Source: Paenibacillus mesophilus
GTDB taxonomy: Bacteria > Bacillota > Bacilli > Paenibacillales > NBRC-103111
Reading direction: 5' to 3'
Length of the DNA: 64,000 bases
NCBI RefSeq assembly: GCF_005938385.1
Contig: NZ_VCRA01000029.1
Location: 19,158 to 83,157, forward strand
Of the stretch, positions 59,694 through 64,000 are shown piece after piece. Numbering within the stretch: position 1 is the stretch's first letter; each line of letters starts with the position of its first letter. Under the pieces are notes generated by a model. That model was not told the DNA's origin. It saw only the letters and a list, made by a program, of their open reading frames with translations, and did no database searches. Made by a program: the position numbers and the translations under genes.

Positions 59694-61751
59694 CTATTCC
59701 TTTCCGCTATAGCGGTACAAGGCGAAGCTTAACGGCTCCACGAGCGAGATGCGGATTTCGCCGGACGACGACAAAGGAGTCTGCACGATTTCATCCGGGA
59801 ATTCCAAAGGCTGTTGTCCCTCGGAGCGGGCCAAACATTCGAGCTGAATAGAGGAGCCGGCAAGCCGTTCGCCCCATAATCGGAACGAACCGCTCCGTTC
59901 ATCGGTGAATTCCCGGAATGCGAGCAAATATCCTTCTCGGTCGCCGGTCATGCACTGCAAACCGGTCCAGCCCGTACCGTCAGGTTGGTTGCCTACGGGC
60001 AGAACGTGTCCGCGGCCCGTTTCCGGCTTGATCCGGTTGAATAAGGCGATCAGCGGCTGGAGCGTCTCGACCTGCCGCTCGGACAAGCCCGACAGCTCCA
60101 TCCAGGCCAGCGGATTGGCGAACATCGTTACGGCGAAGGAATAGCCGATCCCACAGGCTGCGGGCGACAACGGATCTTCCTTGTACAGCGCCGCGTTGCG
60201 ATCCGTGTTCAGGAATTCCATCTGCAGCCTGCCCGCGGGCACATAAGGCGACAGCATCCATATATTTCGCAGCGTCCAGTGCGGGTAGTAGCTCTTGAAA
60301 TCGGTGTAGCGGTTTTCCAGGAACAGATTGCCCCCGGAAGTATGGTACAAATACCCTTGACGTTTGCCGTTCGTCGTATCGAGATTGAAATAAACGTCTC
60401 CTCCCGCATACCTCGTCATCTCATTCAGGATGCGCAGCAACCGGGATTCCCCGAGTTTGTTCCGGATGTAAATGCCGTCTATTTTGAAAAAACGCACCCC
60501 GTATTCGCTCCACAGCTTGATCAGCACATCCACATCTTTGCGCCAATGGGTGAAGTCGCCGGTCGAATCCGGGGAGAACCACAGTCCGAGCCGAATGTTC
60601 AGCTGCTTGGCGCGCTGCACGACGGGAGCAAGTCCGTTCGGAAACCGTTCGGGATGAACATCCCAAAAATCGGCGTTCCTCGAATAGTAATCCGCCCAGC
60701 TTCCCCCGGAAATGACCGAATTCGCGGTAATTCCCTTCTGCCAGCCGTCATCGATTTGAACGTGAGTAATGCCCAGACGGGCGGCTTGCTCCAGCTCCTT
60801 ACAAATGAACGATTCCGTGACGCGACCGTCGCGGGAACGGTCTCCCCAAGTGTTGCTCATCACATAAGTATCGCTATCCGTGTTGCATGTTTGCAGACGG
60901 TCATGATATTCCCGGATCAGACGAAGCTGCTCCAGCTCGCTCCCGTGATACACCCCGACAGCGGAACCGTAGCACTCCACCCATTCTCCGTGAGCCAAGT
61001 CCTCGTCGGCAACGCCCGAGCCGGTTACCCAGAAGCGTCTTCCCGATACGCAGTAATCGCCGGAGGACGCTTGCAGCTGTCCGAAGGTGGTCGGACTTTC
61101 CTTCACGATCAGCAGCCCGTCTTTCGTCAAGCTGTTATGGACCGACAAGAAATTTCCCGCTAGCGGATGCAGCTCGCTGTCCGTATACAGCAGTCCTTCA
61201 GCCGAAGAAACGAGGTTGTTGTTCGTATCGGTTACATCGTGAAGAGCGACCGCCTTCCACCGGCAGTGCAGAGCCGCGAGAGGGATAAAGTCGACATAGT
61301 CCGCCGGGGATTTTGCTTTAGGGGCGGGGCGGTTTTCCTCCGGATCTATCGCAGCGCCATTTGAGTTCGAACGTTCGGGCTTCCGGTAAAACACCGTTTG
61401 ACGGATGACAGGGAAATCGGGATAAACGCGAAGGCTCCACTGCACATCGAGCAAGCCGGAGGAAGCGGTTACGGTGACAAGCAGATGTTCGGGCCCGCGG
61501 CCGTTCTCGTTGTCGATTTGCTGCAAGACGTCATAATCCGTAAATTCCGCTATGGCCTGATGGACGAAAGAGCGTGCCGCGCTTGCCGCTTTCGGGTCAA
61601 GCCACTCGGTTTGTCTTTGCCGGTCCAGAAGGGACAACGGAAATACTCCTGCAGCCGCGAGGGACCATTTGCGTTCGATTCGCGAGTTCCCGATCGTCAA
61701 AATTCCGTCGGATAATCCTGCATAACAATCTGCCGCCGCCTCAAGTTTCAT
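59694..61751 (-). CDS. Alpha-galactosidase-like glycoside hydrolase (GH36, clan GH-D)
   Basis: The 685-residue protein has the clan GH-D barrel: IDDGWQKG at 333-340, LGLWFSPDSTGDFTHW at 388-403 and nucleophile Asp425 in FFKIDGIYIR. GH36 enzymes remove alpha-galactose with retention. The N-terminal beta-sandwich is present; there is no signal peptide, so it acts on imported sugars. The start ATG follows GGTGGG. It is divergent from an AraC regulator 117 bases away, its probable activator. Confidence 0.87.
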   Translation of the reverse strand: MKLEAAADCYAGLSDGILTIGNSRIERKWSLAAAGVFPLSLLDRQRQTEWLDPKAASAARSFVHQAIAEFTDYDVLQQIDNENGRGPEHLLVTVTASSGLLDVQWSLRVYPDFPVIRQTVFYRKPERSNSNGAAIDPEENRPAPKAKSPADYVDFIPLAALHCRWKAVALHDVTDTNNNLVSSAEGLLYTDSELHPLAGNFLSVHNSLTKDGLLIVKESPTTFGQLQASSGDYCVSGRRFWVTGSGVADEDLAHGEWVECYGSAVGVYHGSELEQLRLIREYHDRLQTCNTDSDTYVMSNTWGDRSRDGRVTESFICKELEQAARLGITHVQIDDGWQKGITANSVISGGSWADYYSRNADFWDVHPERFPNGLAPVVQRAKQLNIRLGLWFSPDSTGDFTHWRKDVDVLIKLWSEYGVRFFKIDGIYIRNKLGESRLLRILNEMTRYAGGDVYFNLDTTNGKRQGYLYHTSGGNLFLENRYTDFKSYYPHWTLRNIWMLSPYVPAGRLQMEFLNTDRNAALYKEDPLSPAACGIGYSFAVTMFANPLAWMELSGLSERQVETLQPLIALFNRIKPETGRGHVLPVGNQPDGTGWTGLQCMTGDREGYLLAFREFTDERSGSFRLWGERLAGSSIQLECLARSEGQQPLEFPDEIVQTPLSSSGEIRISLVEPLSFALYRYSGKE

Positions 61752-61868
61752 ATGGAAATCCCACCATTCATGATAAAATATTGTTGTGCCTCTTGGTTAC
61801 AGCAAGTGTAATGAATGCGGCCAATTTAAACAAGAGAACGATATTTCGTCGTGAAGGGGTAAATTATT

Positions 61869-62735
61869 GTGCTATCCTCTTACGGATTTCGCTATACGGA
61901 GCCGGCCGATGAGCTGCTGCGGATCTATACGATCGGCTACCAGCGGGTGACGGAAGCCGGCTACGATTTTCATGGAATGAAACGGAATGCGGAAGGCATG
62001 CTTTTTCAATATTCGTTGTCCGGTACCGGCTATTTGGAGATTGGGGGCAGGCGACACGCCGTTCCGAAAGGGCATGCGTTTCTCGTGGACATACCGGGAG
62101 ACCATCGCTACTATTACGATCCGTCCGGCCAGAAGCCTTGGGAGGTGCTCTGGGTCCGTTTCGGAGGGCCGCTTGCGCATCCGTATTGGAATCAACTATG
62201 CGCAGGCGGGCACGTCCTTTCGTTCGAGCGGGAGTCCATGCCTATCCGGCTGCTGTTCCAATTGTACGGCGATGTGAAGGGGGCCAGGCTGAACGGCTCC
62301 GTCGAGCAGTCCGTCCGCTTGTATGAATGGCTCTTGAACAGTTGGGACCTAATCGTCAGGGGAAGCAAGCCCGATTCCTTCACGGATACCGCGGCTTTCC
62401 CCCATGCCGTTCAATATATGAAGGACCATCTGCACCGGGCGGTTACCCTCCAGGAAATTGCCGAAAGCGAGCGGTTGTCGAAGTATCATTTCTGCAAACA
62501 ATTCCATGCGCGGCTGGGGATGTCGCCCATCGCCTATTTAAACAAGCTGCGTATGGAGGAAGCGGTATCGCTCTTGTCGACGACTTCTTTGCCGGTAGCC
62601 GATATTGCGCGATTGACCGGATTCGAGACGCCCGGCTATTTCGCCAAAGTGTTCAAACGGATCGTAGGCGGCACACCGACCGAGTATAGGGATAATAAGC
62701 ACGAGCCCGCGGCATCGGTTATGCGCATTTATTGA
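61869..62735 (+). CDS. AraC-family regulator, likely of the alpha-galactosidase gene
   Basis: The 288-residue protein has an N-terminal cupin (MLFQYSLSGTGYLEIGG, AVPKGHAFLVDIPGDHRY) and an AraC double HTH at the C-terminus (VTLQEIAESERLSKYHFCKQF, then PVADIARLTGFETPGYFAKVF). The GTG start follows GAAGGGG by 9 bases. Divergent orientation to the GH36 gene suggests it controls it in response to an alpha-galactoside. Confidence 0.92.
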   Translation: MLSSYGFRYTEPADELLRIYTIGYQRVTEAGYDFHGMKRNAEGMLFQYSLSGTGYLEIGGRRHAVPKGHAFLVDIPGDHRYYYDPSGQKPWEVLWVRFGGPLAHPYWNQLCAGGHVLSFERESMPIRLLFQLYGDVKGARLNGSVEQSVRLYEWLLNSWDLIVRGSKPDSFTDTAAFPHAVQYMKDHLHRAVTLQEIAESERLSKYHFCKQFHARLGMSPIAYLNKLRMEEAVSLLSTTSLPVADIARLTGFETPGYFAKVFKRIVGGTPTEYRDNKHEPAASVMRIY

Positions 62736-62835
62736 GCGAGCCCGTCCGTTTCCTTTGATCGGATATAGCAGTATAATAAAGGAAAGCTGTTATCCATATT
62801 TTTCGCTTAAAAGTTGTATACGGAGGTGCTTTGTT

Positions 62836-63240
62836 ATGGATATTGAAAGAGAGCTTCATGCGTATCTAAATGAAGCTGCCGCAGCAAGAAGTACTGTAAG
62901 TGTCGATAGGTTAATGTATTTAAGCATGAAAGAAAAGGAAGCGTTGAAGAAACTCATTGAAATGGCTGTTCATTATTTTGAATTAAAAAAGGTCATCTTG
63001 TTCGGCTCTAAAGCAAGAGGAGACCATAATAACGATTCTGATATAGACATAGTATTGCTCGTCGGAAATACAGTTGGTGCCAGAGAAAAAAATTTGCGTT
63101 CAGACATCTCCAGTATGGTTCAATTGAAGACGGACATTTACATCAGCTGCAAAATCTATAACGAAAACGATTGGGACAAAGGAAAGGACCTGCCTTTGCA
63201 ACGAAGTGTCGAGAGAGAAGGAATCGTGCTTGAGTATTGA
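62836..63240 (+). CDS. MNT-type nucleotidyltransferase (antitoxin-like)
   Basis: The 134-residue protein has the minimal nucleotidyltransferase signature: GSKARGD at residues 57-63 and the DSDIDIVLL metal site (Asp69, Asp71). ATG 62836 follows GGAGG by 9 bases; a start at 62755 lacks a site. MNT proteins commonly pair with HEPN RNases as antitoxins that AMPylate the toxin. The next gene overlaps its end and encodes a HEPN fold, but it is frameshifted. The DNA is AT-richer than its neighbours. Confidence 0.85.
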   Translation: MDIERELHAYLNEAAAARSTVSVDRLMYLSMKEKEALKKLIEMAVHYFELKKVILFGSKARGDHNNDSDIDIVLLVGNTVGAREKNLRSDISSMVQLKTDIYISCKIYNENDWDKGKDLPLQRSVEREGIVLEY

Positions 63241-63633
63241 TGATGCTGCCAGGGTCATGTTGAGGAAATCCGCAGCTGCCTTAAGATCGGCCAAGGCAAG
63301 TTTGGAAGTGACAAGCTACGATAGGGCTGTCAGCGATCTTTACTACTCGGCTTTTCAAGCAACAGTGGCACTCATGATCATTAGAAAGAAACGAGTACGA
63401 AACATACACACGTCAGGGCGTTTGTAAATAGGGAACTCGCGAATATGGGACTGTTACCCGTAGAGTTGGCCAAAATGTATAATAAGCTGATGGATCTTAG
63501 AGACGAGGCCGACTATTCGCCGGAATACGAAGTGTCGAGGGAGTCAGTTATCGAATTGATCCCGGCCGTGGAAAAGTTCAATTTGATTATGGAAGAGTTG
63601 GTGTTCGGAGCAGTTGGTGACGTAGGACGCTAG
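63230..63633 (+). pseudogene. HEPN-domain protein gene, frameshifted
   Basis: TTG 63230 with AAGGA 7 bases upstream opens a frame (LSIDDAARVMLRKSAAALRS, then YDRAVSDLYYSAFQATVALM) that stops at 63427. The rest of the HEPN fold (FVNRELANMGLLPVELAKM, LRDEADYSPEYEVSRESV) continues in another frame to 63633. The break falls near 63390-63400, in the segment that normally carries the RNase R-x4-6-H motif. It overlaps the MNT gene by eleven bases, the usual MNT-HEPN arrangement. Confidence 0.75.
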
Positions 63634-63705
63634 AATAGCAAAAGCCACCGGACTCACGCAGAAGCAGGTGGAAAATATAAAAAAACGGATGTAGTCCTAC
63701 TATTG

Positions 63706-63739
63706 AAAAGACCGTACTTCTCGCGAAGTCGGTCTTTTT
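63706..63739 (+). terminator. Terminator after the MNT-HEPN pair
   Basis: AAAAGACCG and CGGTCTTTT pair with an inner ACTTC-TCGC-GAAGT, one bulge, and a T run. Confidence 0.85.
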
Positions 63740-64000
63740 CCATTCAAGGGCTGCGTAGGTCTAATTGAGTGCTCTTCATCAGAGGCAACTGGAAAACCTG
63801 CTGTTAGTTTGACGCTTTTTCTATTTTTCGGCGTTTTAACGGGAAAACATGCAGTAGCGTTGCATTAAGGCTAACATGAAAATTTTCATTCTACAAATTG
63901 CTATATTTGTAAAATAAAGAACTGTTTTTCGTGGACAAAACCGAAAAAAAACTCCACTGTAGAGGGAGCAGGATATTCATCCATACACCCTATACAAAGG
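63740..64000. other. AT-rich end of window, no gene seen
   Basis: No open frame with a ribosome site is visible. Two related 21-base stretches, starting GGAAAACCTGCTG and GGAAAACATGCAG near 63792 and 63841, suggest a degenerate repeat. Confidence 0.5.

Noticed and set aside
1..64000. CRISPR arrays, tRNA or rRNA genes, prophage or complete IS transposases
   Set aside because: No regularly spaced repeats, tRNA-like cloverleaf ends, rRNA segments, integrase or transposase frames were seen on either strand.

Overview
The window looks like chromosomal DNA of a spore-forming, glycan-degrading member of the Paenibacillaceae (Paenibacillus or Cohnella type). The evidence is moderately high GC, strong AGGAGG-type ribosome binding sites, frequent TTG/GTG starts, an Sda sporulation checkpoint gene, copper-amine-oxidase-like stalk domains, AraC/YesN-type regulators beside lipoprotein solute-binding proteins, and a YumC/NDH-2 divergent pair as in Bacilli. 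No rRNA, tRNA, CRISPR array or complete transposase was seen.

Region by region. 0-4 kb: end of an alpha/beta hydrolase, an aminoglycoside 6-adenylyltransferase, sda with a DnaA-box cluster, a MerR-methyltransferase fusion and a second methyltransferase. 4-16.6 kb: a secreted stalk-domain protein, then a first carbohydrate locus with a Tat-exported beta-helix protein, a solute-binding lipoprotein, a beta-propeller protein, a hydrolase, a second binding protein and a membrane-bound AraC regulator. 16.8-28.7 kb: SDR/TetR divergent pair, amidoligase, ComB-like phosphatase, a queuosine-precursor transporter behind a preQ1 riboswitch, a YtrA-like GntR/ABC operon split by a MITE-like palindrome, and the YumC and NDH-2 redox genes. 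28.8-41.9 kb: a second carbohydrate locus with two alpha-L-fucosidases (GH95, GH29), AraC regulator, two tandem binding proteins, another Tat beta-helix protein, an RraA-like protein, a NanA-like lyase and a sialidase-like protein. 41.9-47.4 kb: a MurNAc recycling locus (murQ, RpiR/MurR-type regulator, namZ, double GNAT, PIG-L deacetylase) with a PIG-L gene remnant. 47.6-53.6 kb: DUF975 protein, GMC oxidoreductase, DUF1259 protein, a MATE transporter behind a possible attenuator, and small lower-GC genes of unknown function. 53.7-59.6 kb: a secreted protein, ABC exporter and two-component system in one direction. 59.7-64 kb: GH36-type alpha-galactosidase, its AraC regulator, and an MNT-HEPN pair whose HEPN gene is frameshifted.

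How it fits together. The most distinctive theme is carbohydrate foraging. Four related binding lipoproteins appear with no ABC permease anywhere in the window, twice followed directly by a Tat-exported beta-helix protein. Two transcription units of the fucose/sialate-type locus share a near-identical promoter element, which suggests control by the AraC regulator encoded between them. The MurNAc locus carries the same TGAAA-N5-TTTCA palindrome between the -35 and -10 boxes of both the regulator gene and namZ.
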